Assembly: GCA_902547535.1 (NCBI GenBank)
Contig: CACCOB010000001.1
Coordinates: 372,001 to 436,000 of the forward strand
Reading direction: 5' to 3'
Length of the DNA stretch: 64,000 nucleotides
Source of the DNA: an uncultured Pelagibacteraceae bacterium
GTDB taxonomy: Bacteria; Pseudomonadota; Alphaproteobacteria; Pelagibacterales; Pelagibacteraceae
Each line of letters begins with the position of its first letter. Position 1 is the first letter of the stretch. A program made the translations under genes and the position numbers. Below are positions 45,554-53,774 of the stretch, piece after piece. Below the pieces are notes generated by a model. It made no database searches. It was not told the origin of the DNA and saw nothing but the letters and a program-made list of their open reading frames with translations.

Positions 45554-46486
45554 TCAGAATATTTTACAAACTAAATCTGACAAAGACGAGATATTTTGTT
45601 CTTGAATTTTAATAGTATCGCTTAATGCTTGATCTTTCATATTTATAGTGAATTGTTTTTTTTTATTAACGCTAATGTATTTATTTTTTAACAAATAATT
45701 CAATTTTCTTACAACTGTAGGTCTTGGAATATGTGTTATATCAGAAATTGACATAGTATTTACCCCACCTTCTTCAACATTGACCATATCTTTCTCCCAT
45801 TCTGAAAAATTTAAACCAACACCCTCATAAGATTTATTTACTATTGAGTGACATGTTATAACCATGCCTACTGAATAAATTTCAAGATCTCCTAATTGCT
45901 TTTTCCATCTTAAGGTTAAAGTAAAAATAAATATATAAAAATAATACCAACAATATGAAAAGTTATCCTTTAAATGCTCTGATACTTCGTCGACATTTAA
46001 AGATTTGTCTATTAAATTTTCTATTTTCAATATTTCAGAAATTTTTGATAATAATGCGCTCAAATTTTTAAGAGTATTTTTAGGTTGAACCAGTCTATAA
46101 GCCGACCTATCTATATAAATTTTTTTTCCAATTTTTTGAAGAACATTTAATTTTTCAAGGTCGAGAATTTTTCTTCTAGTACTTTCTTTTGGAATATTTA
46201 AACTTTTTGATATTTCAATTATATTAATTCGATCTAGTTCCAAAGATTTATCAAACATAAAAAAATTATCATAGCTCTCTATTTTTTTAATTTGTATGTA
46301 GTGCTCAAAATCTTTGTTTATTAGATAAAGAATTATCCTATACTTATCTATATCGTTAAAAACTTCATATGAAGAATTCATCCATTCAGATATTAATCTG
46401 TAGTATGTTGGGGCAAGTTTTTCAAAATTTCCTGTGATTAATTTTTGAATATTTTTTTTTATGAGATTATTAAGGAATCTAGTCAT
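45554..46486 (-). CDS. Transcriptional regulator with two winged-helix domains
   Basis: 310 residues. The first wHTH is about residues 83-125 (INIIEISKSLNIPKESTRRKILDLEKLNVLQKI ... KIYID) and the second about 240-285 (MSISDITHIPRPTVVRKLNYLLKNKYISV ... QFTIN). They are joined by an aromatic-rich helical segment (NFSYCWYYFYIFIFTLTLRWKK). I recognise no named family. Its promoter holds a duplicated motif that recurs beside tauA, so it probably controls itself and taurine uptake. Confidence 0.7.
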   Translation of the reverse strand: MTRFLNNLIKKNIQKLITGNFEKLAPTYYRLISEWMNSSYEVFNDIDKYRIILYLINKDFEHYIQIKKIESYDNFFMFDKSLELDRINIIEISKSLNIPKESTRRKILDLEKLNVLQKIGKKIYIDRSAYRLVQPKNTLKNLSALLSKISEILKIENLIDKSLNVDEVSEHLKDNFSYCWYYFYIFIFTLTLRWKKQLGDLEIYSVGMVITCHSIVNKSYEGVGLNFSEWEKDMVNVEEGGVNTMSISDITHIPRPTVVRKLNYLLKNKYISVNKKKQFTINMKDQALSDTIKIQEQNISSLSDLVCKIF

Positions 46487-46515
46487 TTTTTACAGATAAC
46501 CATTCTATTATTCTA

Positions 46516-46562
46516 AACCCAAAATGGACATAAAATTAATTGTGCACAACCCATTTTGGACA
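46516..46562. promoter_or_regulatory. Duplicated operator-like motif upstream of the double winged-helix regulator
   Basis: AACCCAAAATGGACA at 46516-46530 and AACCCATTTTGGACA at 46548-46562 are direct repeats with a start-to-start spacing of 32 bases, about three helical turns; their flanks AWAATTAATT are also similar. Between them at 46540-46549 lies the palindrome TTGTGCACAA. A third copy is at 57622-57636. The pair lies between the regulator (46486) and a small plus-strand ORF (46608). Confidence 0.65.
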
Positions 46563-46607
46563 CAGAATTAATTTTTACAAATTTAACATGTGTTTAAATA
46601 AAACCAT

Positions 46608-46820
46608 ATGAGTTATAATAAAGATAGTAGAGCATCTGATATTGAAATTTCTTCTCAATTAACAGGTGACGTAAATATTGATACCCCTCAAAAAGTAAAT
46701 ATCAGTGCTCTCAAACTCAGAATTATTCAAAAAGAAAAAAAAGAAACTTTAAAGAATAAAGTTTTCATTTTAACGTTTTTCATAGTCCTAGGCATTATTG
46801 GATACTTTGTGTCTAATTAA
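46608..46820 (+). CDS. Small membrane-anchored hypothetical protein
   Basis: 70 residues: a soluble N-terminal part (DIEISSQLTGDVNIDTPQKVNISALKLRI), a Lys-rich stretch and a single C-terminal helix (VFILTFFIVLGIIGYFVSN). It looks like a tail-anchored protein. No family recognised. Read divergently from the double wHTH regulator, 45 bases past its second operator copy, so it may be under its control. The reading frame has a sensible amino-acid use but no clear ribosome site. Confidence 0.5.
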   Translation: MSYNKDSRASDIEISSQLTGDVNIDTPQKVNISALKLRIIQKEKKETLKNKVFILTFFIVLGIIGYFVSN

Positions 46821-46910
46821 GTCTTTTTAGGTTCATAATTTAAATTAAATTCAAGTACTTAAAGGCATATCAACTGTTGTAATAAATAATAATTAGTAAA
46901 TAATAAAGTA

Positions 46911-47246
46911 ATGAAACCATTTACTGGATATCTAATATTAGCTTTAGGAATAACTACAGGAATAGCAGCAAATAGTTTTGCAAAAATTTCTGAAGGATTT
47001 ACAAAACTAACCCCTACAATAGCTTGCTTGCTTTTAATGACTGTAACGATGTTTTCCTTAGCAAAAGCAATGTCTGTAATACCTGTTGCTTTTAGTTACT
47101 CTACATATAGTGGTTTAACAGTAGCAGGAGTAGTAATCTTTGGCATGTTAAAATACAATCAAGTTCCTAATATGTATGGTTTTATTGGAATTTGTCTGAT
47201 CGTGACAGGAGTTATAATGGTAAATTATTTAGGGCGAGCTGGCTAA
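46911..47246 (+). CDS. Small multidrug resistance (SMR/EmrE)-like membrane protein lacking Glu14
   Basis: 111 residues, four helices, ending GVIMVNYLGRAG. By gap-free alignment with EmrE at the N-terminus position 14 is Ile, and helix 1 has no acidic residue except Glu near the exit (SEGF). YSTYSG replaces the YxIWSG of EmrE. A second paralogue, also without Glu14, lies at 18770. Possibly a metabolite channel or half-transporter rather than a drug exporter. Confidence 0.8.
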   Translation: MKPFTGYLILALGITTGIAANSFAKISEGFTKLTPTIACLLLMTVTMFSLAKAMSVIPVAFSYSTYSGLTVAGVVIFGMLKYNQVPNMYGFIGICLIVTGVIMVNYLGRAG

Positions 47247-47254
47247 AAATTTTA

Positions 47255-48259
47255 CTATTTTAAGAGAGTTCGAATATCTTCTTTTATGTTTGCTGGAATT
47301 TGAATTTCAGATTTAGAATTTTTTTTAAATCTTCTTAATTTATTTTCTCCAGGGTATAATATTTCTTTTAGTCCTTTTAGTTTAGGAAGCTTCTTTATTC
47401 TTTTAATATTTTCTTTAATTCTTTTTTTAAAATTTGATTGAAATAAATTTGCTTTCATTACTAAAAATAAATGACCAATATTTTGTGGTCCAGAAAAATC
47501 GTCGAATGGATCTTTTACTTTTCCACCGTGATTACCCCCGGTATAAACTCCACTTAAAATATCAACCATCCATGCAAGACCAGAACCTCTAAATCCTGCA
47601 ATAGGAAGTTGAACGCCCTCAAGAGCTTTCATGGCATTAGTGGTAGGGTTACCAAATCTATCTAAAGCAACACCCTCAGGTATTTTTGAATTTGTTCTCG
47701 ATGCAACTCTTATTTTTCCTCTATTGATCATTGAAACAGATGTATCTAATATGAATGGTGCTTTTGATCCTGTTGGCGATCCAAAGCAAATAGGATTTGT
47801 ACCAAATAAAGATTTGATAGCTCCATGCGGAGCTATTGCAGGTGGTGCATTAGTAAAAACTAAAGCCATCATATTTTTCTTTACTGCTTGTTCTGCGTAA
47901 TATCCAGACATTCCATAATGACCGCTATTTTTAACAGCCACTAATCCTATTCCAGTTTTATTGGCATTTTTTATCGCTTTTTTTATTGCTATATCAGCTG
48001 CAACAAAACCAATACTATCATCACCATTTATGTGAGCCACAGATTGAGAAATATTTTTAATTTTTATTTTAGGCTTAGGGTTAATTAAATTATGATTTAT
48101 ACGGTCACAGTACATTTTTAATCTTGATAACCCATGTGTAGGAGCCCCAACTAATTCAGCATTAATTATTGCATCAGCACATATTTTTGAATGATTTTTT
48201 GAAAGTTTATATTTTCTAAATATTTCAATTATAATTTTTGTTAGTTTATTTTTTTTCAT
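47255..48259 (-). CDS. Malate/L-lactate/sulfolactate dehydrogenase family (Ldh_2) oxidoreductase
   Basis: 334 residues. SGHYGMSGYYAEQAV (catalytic His and Gly loop near residue 112), TNAPPAIAPHGAIKSLFGTNP and PIAGFRGSGLAWMVDILSGV are Ldh_2 motifs; the usual K in GxKG is Arg here. The family includes the sulfolactate dehydrogenases SlcC and ComC besides malate, ureidoglycolate and 2,3-diketogulonate enzymes. Near an HpsN-like gene it could oxidise sulfolactate to sulfopyruvate, but this is only contextual. It overlaps no neighbour; the hydrolase stop is one base upstream. Confidence 0.8.
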   Translation of the reverse strand: MKKNKLTKIIIEIFRKYKLSKNHSKICADAIINAELVGAPTHGLSRLKMYCDRINHNLINPKPKIKIKNISQSVAHINGDDSIGFVAADIAIKKAIKNANKTGIGLVAVKNSGHYGMSGYYAEQAVKKNMMALVFTNAPPAIAPHGAIKSLFGTNPICFGSPTGSKAPFILDTSVSMINRGKIRVASRTNSKIPEGVALDRFGNPTTNAMKALEGVQLPIAGFRGSGLAWMVDILSGVYTGGNHGGKVKDPFDDFSGPQNIGHLFLVMKANLFQSNFKKRIKENIKRIKKLPKLKGLKEILYPGENKLRRFKKNSKSEIQIPANIKEDIRTLLK

Positions 48260-49411
48260 TTATAGTTTTTTTAAATCTTCATTAAAAAACGAACATATAT
48301 CATTAACCAACATATCTGGCTCCTCCAAAGTTGCAAAATGACCACCTTTTTTCATTTTAGTCCATCTTTTTACATTGAATATTCTGTTTACGTATGACTT
48401 TGGTGGCCAACTCAACATTTCTTTTGGAAATTCTGCAATTGCTGTTGGGACTCTTATTTTTTTAAAATTTTTAGGAAAGGGTCTGCCTCCTTCTTCTCTT
48501 CTGCCAAAATATATCCAAGCGGCAGAGTTAAAAGTATTTGTTATTATATAAATCATAATATTAGTTAGCAAAAAATCTTTTGTGTATATTTTTTCAATAT
48601 TTCCATTTTTTAAATCTGACCAAGAATAAAATTTTTCTAATATCCACGCAGCAATTCCTACAGGACTATCTATCATTGCATAACTCAATGACTGAGGTTT
48701 GGTTGCCTGTTGTGTTCTATATCCTTCTTGCATAATTTGCTCTTTAGCAAATCTTTGTTCCCATTTTTTTTCTTTTGTAGTTATTGCTCCTTTTGGATGT
48801 CTCATATTTAAACAATTTACATGAATAGCTTTACAATTATTATAATGATCGTGACCTAGCCAATTACAAACAGCAGAACCCCAGTCTCCTCCTTGAGCAA
48901 AATAATTTTTATAACCCAATTTTTTGGTCATTAATTTATTCATAATTTTTGCAATTTTTTTTGGACCAATTGGTTTTTTTGGTGCTCCAGAAAATCCAAA
49001 ACCAGGAAGAGATGGAGCAATTACATCAAACGACTCTTCTTTGTTTCCACCAAATTTTTCAGGATGAGCTAATTTTTCAATAACTTCTAAAAACTCAACT
49101 ATACTTCCAGGCCAACCATGTAATATTAATAAAGGAGTTGGGTTTTTCCCACTGCCTTTTTCTCTGATAAAATGAATTTTAATTCCTTCAATATTGGTTG
49201 TAAAATTATTGAATTTATTGATTTTTTTTTCCTGAGTCTTCCAATTAAATTTTGATGTCCAATATTTAGAAATTTTTTTAAGGTAATAATGATTAGTACC
49301 ATATAGCCATCCGTCCATCTTTTGAATGTTGTTCCATGGATAATTTCTTACTTTTTTATAGATGTTGTTAAGTGTGCTTTTGGGCACACTTATTTTATAT
49401 TTTTTGATCAT
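48260..49411 (-). CDS. Microsomal epoxide hydrolase-type alpha/beta hydrolase with EHN domain
   Basis: 383 residues. The N-terminal EHN domain (about 1-110: LNNIYKKVRNYPWNN, YLKKISKYWTSKFNWKTQE) precedes the hydrolase: HGWPGSIVEFLEVIEKL oxyanion loop, GGDWGSAV with the nucleophile Asp near residue 175 and KKGGHFATLEEPD with the catalytic His. Acts on epoxides in the family. It directly adjoins the Ldh_2 gene on the same strand. Substrate unknown. Confidence 0.9.
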   Translation of the reverse strand: MIKKYKISVPKSTLNNIYKKVRNYPWNNIQKMDGWLYGTNHYYLKKISKYWTSKFNWKTQEKKINKFNNFTTNIEGIKIHFIREKGSGKNPTPLLILHGWPGSIVEFLEVIEKLAHPEKFGGNKEESFDVIAPSLPGFGFSGAPKKPIGPKKIAKIMNKLMTKKLGYKNYFAQGGDWGSAVCNWLGHDHYNNCKAIHVNCLNMRHPKGAITTKEKKWEQRFAKEQIMQEGYRTQQATKPQSLSYAMIDSPVGIAAWILEKFYSWSDLKNGNIEKIYTKDFLLTNIMIYIITNTFNSAAWIYFGRREEGGRPFPKNFKKIRVPTAIAEFPKEMLSWPPKSYVNRIFNVKRWTKMKKGGHFATLEEPDMLVNDICSFFNEDLKKL

Positions 49412-49576
49412 TAATTAATTATGACTTATCCGGATAGTTTTTGTTTAGTTTAGAAAAAAAAATTAAATTTTTTTACAACCTACACTTTAATATCTTCCTT
49501 TAATCACGAAAAATAAGGATTCCAAATACTTTAATTAACATTTCATTATGTTACAGTTTGTCACAGGAGTATATGA

Positions 49577-50269
49577 ATGAGATATACAAAACTTGATACA
49601 AAATCAATCATCAAGTTCATAAATTTATTGTTATTAATATTTTTCATTAATTTAACATCTTTAGAGGCAGATGAAAAAAAAGATAAAGATGAAAAAGATT
49701 GTCTTTATTGCAAAAAATTTGAAACTTTACAAGAGTGGCCTGAAAGCGAAAGACCAGAGGCTTTTATTTACGAAGAAATTAAATACCCAGAAAAAATGTT
49801 TCACGAATCAATGACTACAAGTAAATTAAGGCAAAAAGAGGCTGGTCGAATGGTGTACAAAAGATTTGTAAAAGGAAAAAGTTCTTTGAATAAATATCAA
49901 CACCTTATGATTAGAGACATGGCTTATTTTGAAGCTTTATTTAATGAAATGTTAAATGATAAAAAAGCAAAAGTTGAAACTTTAGAGGGTATAAAAAAAG
50001 GAAGAGAGGCAATGAGAATGAGTTTAAATATTTCTCCAAAAGCAAAGTCTTCTGAAGCTGTGTTAAAATTTTGGGCTACTGGAAAAATGCTTAAAGCAGC
50101 TTATAAAAAAAATAAAAAAAAAAAGAAAAAAAAAGCTAAAATTGATCCTGAAATTTCAGAGAGAGCTGCAGTACTTTCTAATTTAAAAAAACAAATTGCT
50201 ACGGCAAAAGTTAATGCTCAACGTGCAGCTACTATAGAAGCCCAAAAAAAAATTGAGGAGTCTAAGTAA
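49577..50269 (+). CDS. Secreted Lys-rich hypothetical protein with a CxxC motif
   Basis: 230 residues: a signal peptide or anchor (about 12-31, FINLLLLIFFINLTSLEA), a CLYC pair about residue 42, a helical middle (MAYFEALFNEMLNDKKAKVETLEGI) and a very basic stretch KKKKKKKAK near residue 180 encoded by runs of A8, A11 and A9. The C-terminal part is a Gln/Ala helix. No family recognised. The stop shares bases with the next start (TAATG), so it is tied to the collagen-like gene. AGGAG precedes its start. Confidence 0.6.
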   Translation: MRYTKLDTKSIIKFINLLLLIFFINLTSLEADEKKDKDEKDCLYCKKFETLQEWPESERPEAFIYEEIKYPEKMFHESMTTSKLRQKEAGRMVYKRFVKGKSSLNKYQHLMIRDMAYFEALFNEMLNDKKAKVETLEGIKKGREAMRMSLNISPKAKSSEAVLKFWATGKMLKAAYKKNKKKKKKKAKIDPEISERAAVLSNLKKQIATAKVNAQRAATIEAQKKIEESK

Positions 50270-52728
50270 TGATATTTAAATTTTTAATTAAATTTTTTTT
50301 AGTATTTTTTATATTTTTAAATATTTTCGCAAAAGCAAATGATATTTCTTCGATGTCAAATATTTCCGAAGCTGCAGGAAGTTCAGCTCAAGCTGCAGCT
50401 GACCAATTAGCATCAGATGCGGATAAAGTAGTTAAAAATATTGCTAGTGCAACTGATACACTTGGTGATGCAAAATCAGAAATTGGCAAAGCATTAGATG
50501 TATCGATATCTCAAGCAGAAACAGCTATGAAATTTGCCGCCGAAAGTTTAGAAAAAGGTGACATAACTTCTGCAGTTCAGGCAATGTCACTTGTTGAGGG
50601 TGTCACTGATATGGCACTAGGTGTAATTCCTGATCCTAATGCACTTGATATGACAGGAATTGATTTTGGTAAAGATTTTTCACCTGAAGAAATGGCAGCT
50701 TTATCAGGTATAGCTGGTCAAATGGGAGCAGGTAAAGTTATAGCAATGCAAAAAATGGCTGGCCAAATGAATGCACTAGGTGCAGCAGGTTTTGATGCAA
50801 AAGGTATGATGGGATCTCTTGATGCTCAAGGTATTGGTTTGGGTACAGCGATGGAGGGATTATCAAAGGCAGGTATGGTTGATATGGAATCTATTACCGG
50901 AGCAACAAAATTTGATATTGAAAACTTTGATGCAGGAAATTTTGCATCAATGAATGTAGCCGAAATGGGAATGAACCCAGCAATGATGGTTGGTGCTTTA
51001 GAAGCCTTACCAGTTGGTGCAGCAACTGCAGCTTTAGAAACTTTAGCTGCAAACCCAGAGGCAATGGGAAAAATGGGAACAATGACTGGTGCTATAGTTG
51101 CTACCATGAGCGAAAAAGGAATGGGAGCTGAAATGATGAAAAACATGGAGGCTAATATTGGAATAGAAAATATGGCAGGAATGGCAGATGGAATGAAAGG
51201 TATGCAAGGGATGGAAGAAATTGGAAAAGCAATGGCTGAAATGGGTATGGAAAATATGGCACAAACTTTATCCACTGCTTTTGCAAATCCTGAAGTTGGT
51301 GTTGCAGGTGCAATGTCAGGGACTGTAGGTATGATTAGTCAGGCTATTTCAGGCAAACAACCATCGGCAAAAACAGCAGTACAACAAGGAACTGAAATGA
51401 AAGGTTCATTTGTTGAAAAAATGGGAGAAGCTGGACCTAAAGCTATTGAAATGCCAGAAGACATCAGTGAGTCTGGTATGATGATGGGTGCAATGGTTAT
51501 GGCCAAACCATCATTAGCAGGAGGACTGCCAGGAGCAATGGCACCACCAGAAGGCATGACTGCAGAAGCAATGGGAAACATAATAAAAGGTGATGCACCA
51601 TCAGGAGAGATGATGGGAGATGTTATGCAAAATATGGGAAAAGCTGAAATGGGTGAAGCAATGGCTAATATGACAGGAATGGAAATTGGAGCAATGGATA
51701 AATTAGGAATTTCGGATATGGCAGCACAGACAGGTTTGACACCAGGAATGGTTGCAAGTATGGGTGCTGCAGGAATGGCAGGTATGGATATTACCTCAGT
51801 AATGTCTTCTAATGTTGCTGGACTAGGAAGTAAAGCAGTTAAAGGAATAGCTGATATGGCAAAAGGCGGAAATATGTCTAATGGATTGATGGGTGATATG
51901 ATGGAAGTAGGTTTAGTAAATCAAGGCACAATGGCCGCAATGGGAGCAGAGGGAATGAAAGGTTTGAGTGGTGCCATGGGAATGGAAGGTGGCGATATGG
52001 GATTAGCAGCAATGAGTGGAGGAATGCTGGGAATGGGTGAAATGGATTTGAATGCTGAGATTAATCCAGACATGGCTAAAAGTATGGGAATAGTTGGAGG
52101 TCCAGAGGGAGCAAAATTAGGCGACATAATGGGTGGAACTAAAGGAATAGATGGATCGATGAAAGGTGGAATGAATTTAGGACAGGTTTCTGCTGCTATG
52201 GGGACAGGTATAGACCCTGGAGCAGCTATGGGTTCTGTAGCAGGAGCAGCAATAGCTGCGAATGAAACAGGAGCAGGTTTAGCAGGTGCTGCAATGGGTT
52301 CTGCAATGGCAGCTCAAGGTGCTGCAGCATCAGCTATGGGTTCTCATGCAATCGGAGGCGCAATGGGAGTTGGTGGTATGGAAAAAGGCGCAATGGGAGA
52401 AGCTATGGGTGGAGCTATGAAAGAAGGAATGGGCGGCGCAATGGGCGGCGCAATGGCTGGAGCTATGGCAGGACAAGCTGGTGGAGCCATGGGTGGAGCA
52501 ATAGGTGATATGGGTGGAGCTATGGGTCAACCAGGTGAGCCTGGAGGAATGATGGGCGAAATGGGCGGAGCTATGGGCGACATGGGTGGAGCTATGGGCG
52601 ACATTGGTGGAGCTGTTGAGGGAGCAATGGGCCAACCAGGTGCACCAGGAAATCCTGGTCAACCAGGTCAACCAGGTGAACCAGGTCAACCAGGAGAACC
52701 TGGTCCAGGACCAGGAGATCCAAAATAA
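50269..52728 (+). CDS. Secreted Met/Gly/Ala-rich protein with a collagen-like C-terminal tail
   Basis: 819 residues. A signal peptide (FLIKFFLVFFIFLNIFAKA) and a short helical part (20-120) lead into about 600 residues built of Met, Gly, Ala and Glu with motifs such as AMGGAMG. From 788 to 811 it has eight Gly-x-Pro triplets, preceded at about 753-760 by GQPGEPGG, ending PGPGPGDPK. By eye no Cys, Trp, Tyr or Arg occurs. No known family; probably surface or extracellular. It is flanked by two secreted proteins. Confidence 0.75.
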   Translation: MIFKFLIKFFLVFFIFLNIFAKANDISSMSNISEAAGSSAQAAADQLASDADKVVKNIASATDTLGDAKSEIGKALDVSISQAETAMKFAAESLEKGDITSAVQAMSLVEGVTDMALGVIPDPNALDMTGIDFGKDFSPEEMAALSGIAGQMGAGKVIAMQKMAGQMNALGAAGFDAKGMMGSLDAQGIGLGTAMEGLSKAGMVDMESITGATKFDIENFDAGNFASMNVAEMGMNPAMMVGALEALPVGAATAALETLAANPEAMGKMGTMTGAIVATMSEKGMGAEMMKNMEANIGIENMAGMADGMKGMQGMEEIGKAMAEMGMENMAQTLSTAFANPEVGVAGAMSGTVGMISQAISGKQPSAKTAVQQGTEMKGSFVEKMGEAGPKAIEMPEDISESGMMMGAMVMAKPSLAGGLPGAMAPPEGMTAEAMGNIIKGDAPSGEMMGDVMQNMGKAEMGEAMANMTGMEIGAMDKLGISDMAAQTGLTPGMVASMGAAGMAGMDITSVMSSNVAGLGSKAVKGIADMAKGGNMSNGLMGDMMEVGLVNQGTMAAMGAEGMKGLSGAMGMEGGDMGLAAMSGGMLGMGEMDLNAEINPDMAKSMGIVGGPEGAKLGDIMGGTKGIDGSMKGGMNLGQVSAAMGTGIDPGAAMGSVAGAAIAANETGAGLAGAAMGSAMAAQGAAASAMGSHAIGGAMGVGGMEKGAMGEAMGGAMKEGMGGAMGGAMAGAMAGQAGGAMGGAIGDMGGAMGQPGEPGGMMGEMGGAMGDMGGAMGDIGGAVEGAMGQPGAPGNPGQPGQPGEPGQPGEPGPGPGDPK

Positions 52729-52748
52729 TACTTTTGAACTTATATTTT

Positions 52749-53768
52749 ATGAAATTAATAAAATTTATTTTTATAATTTTTCTTAGTTATTTTACTTTAA
52801 TAAATAACTCATCATCACAATCTAGATTTGGTGAACTAACTGAAATGAGAGATAAAAAAATGAGGGGTAAAGATAATCAGTGGGTAAGACCTCATCCAGG
52901 GCCTTTTGTTTGGAACAAAATTGAGCAAAAACAAGGAAGTTTTTTTTGGGAAGAAGTAGATGCTCAAGTTGTTTATGCTCAAGAACACAATCAAACAATA
53001 ATAGCTACTATTTGGCCTCACGCAAATTGGGAACAAAAATCCTGTAAAAGAAAAAAAGCCAGAAGTCCTTTCGGAAAAAATTTTACAAAATATTTAAGTA
53101 AACCGTGCTCAATGGATAAATATAAAAATTTTCTTTTAAAATTAGTTGATCGTTATGATGGAGATGGAGTTAATGATATGCCAGGACTGATAAAACCTAT
53201 AAGATATTGGGAAATTATGAACGAACCAGAGTATAAAATGTTCTTTAAAGGAACAGAGGATGAATTTGTTGAAATTTTTAACTTATCTTCAAAATTAATT
53301 AAACAAAAACAAAAAGACTCCGTAATAGTTATGGCTGGTGCAGCTGGAATGTTTCCAGAAAACAAAAAGTTTTGGAAATCTGTTTTACCAAAAATAAAAG
53401 ATAATTTTGATATTGCAAACATTCACCATATTACGCCACCTGAAGGAAAATGCGATAAAGATATGTGGGTTGGCGATTTTTCAAAATTACTTAATGAATT
53501 AGATATTCAAAAACCTATTTGGGTTACTGAAGCAATGATTGGGAAATGTAAAGTAATTCCCATTTATGTAAACGCTTTTGCTAATGGAGCAGAAGTTATT
53601 ATTGATGTTGGTGTTAACGCACCAGGAATGAAAATGAGTAAAAAAAGTAGAAAAAAACTAAATGAATTTATAAAAGAGTATGATGATTTTAAAACGATTA
53701 AGAAATTATCAAAAACAAAAGCTGAGTTCACATTTAAAGATGGTTCAGTTAAATCCTTGGAGTTTTAG
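52749..53768 (+). CDS. Secreted glycoside-hydrolase-like TIM-barrel protein (clan GH-A-like)
   Basis: About 339 residues with a signal peptide (MKLIKFIFIIFLSYFTLI). WEIMNEPEYKMF (about residue 155) has the acid/base Glu in the NEP motif of clan GH-A, HHITPPEG and WVTEAMIGK (about 260) the nucleophile Glu. Arrangement matches GH39/GH5-like endoglycosidases. A different start, TTG at 52734, was rejected because the signal peptide begins at 52749. Third gene of the secreted cluster; likely acts on cell-surface or extracellular polysaccharide. Confidence 0.7.
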   Translation: MKLIKFIFIIFLSYFTLINNSSSQSRFGELTEMRDKKMRGKDNQWVRPHPGPFVWNKIEQKQGSFFWEEVDAQVVYAQEHNQTIIATIWPHANWEQKSCKRKKARSPFGKNFTKYLSKPCSMDKYKNFLLKLVDRYDGDGVNDMPGLIKPIRYWEIMNEPEYKMFFKGTEDEFVEIFNLSSKLIKQKQKDSVIVMAGAAGMFPENKKFWKSVLPKIKDNFDIANIHHITPPEGKCDKDMWVGDFSKLLNELDIQKPIWVTEAMIGKCKVIPIYVNAFANGAEVIIDVGVNAPGMKMSKKSRKKLNEFIKEYDDFKTIKKLSKTKAEFTFKDGSVKSLEF

Positions 53769-53774
53769 TTTTAT

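Noticed and set aside
50826..52689. Long open frames on the opposite strand of the Met/Gly-rich gene (for example 50826-51275 and 52330-52689)
   Set aside because: They are low-complexity shadows created by the repeated codons of the plus-strand gene, and have no ribosome sites or recognisable domains.
52380..52725. DNA repeats of GGNGGNGCNATGGGC type that could be mistaken for a CRISPR or tandem repeat array
   Set aside because: They stay in frame, vary at third positions and encode the MGGAMG and Gly-x-Pro repeats; there are no unique spacers.
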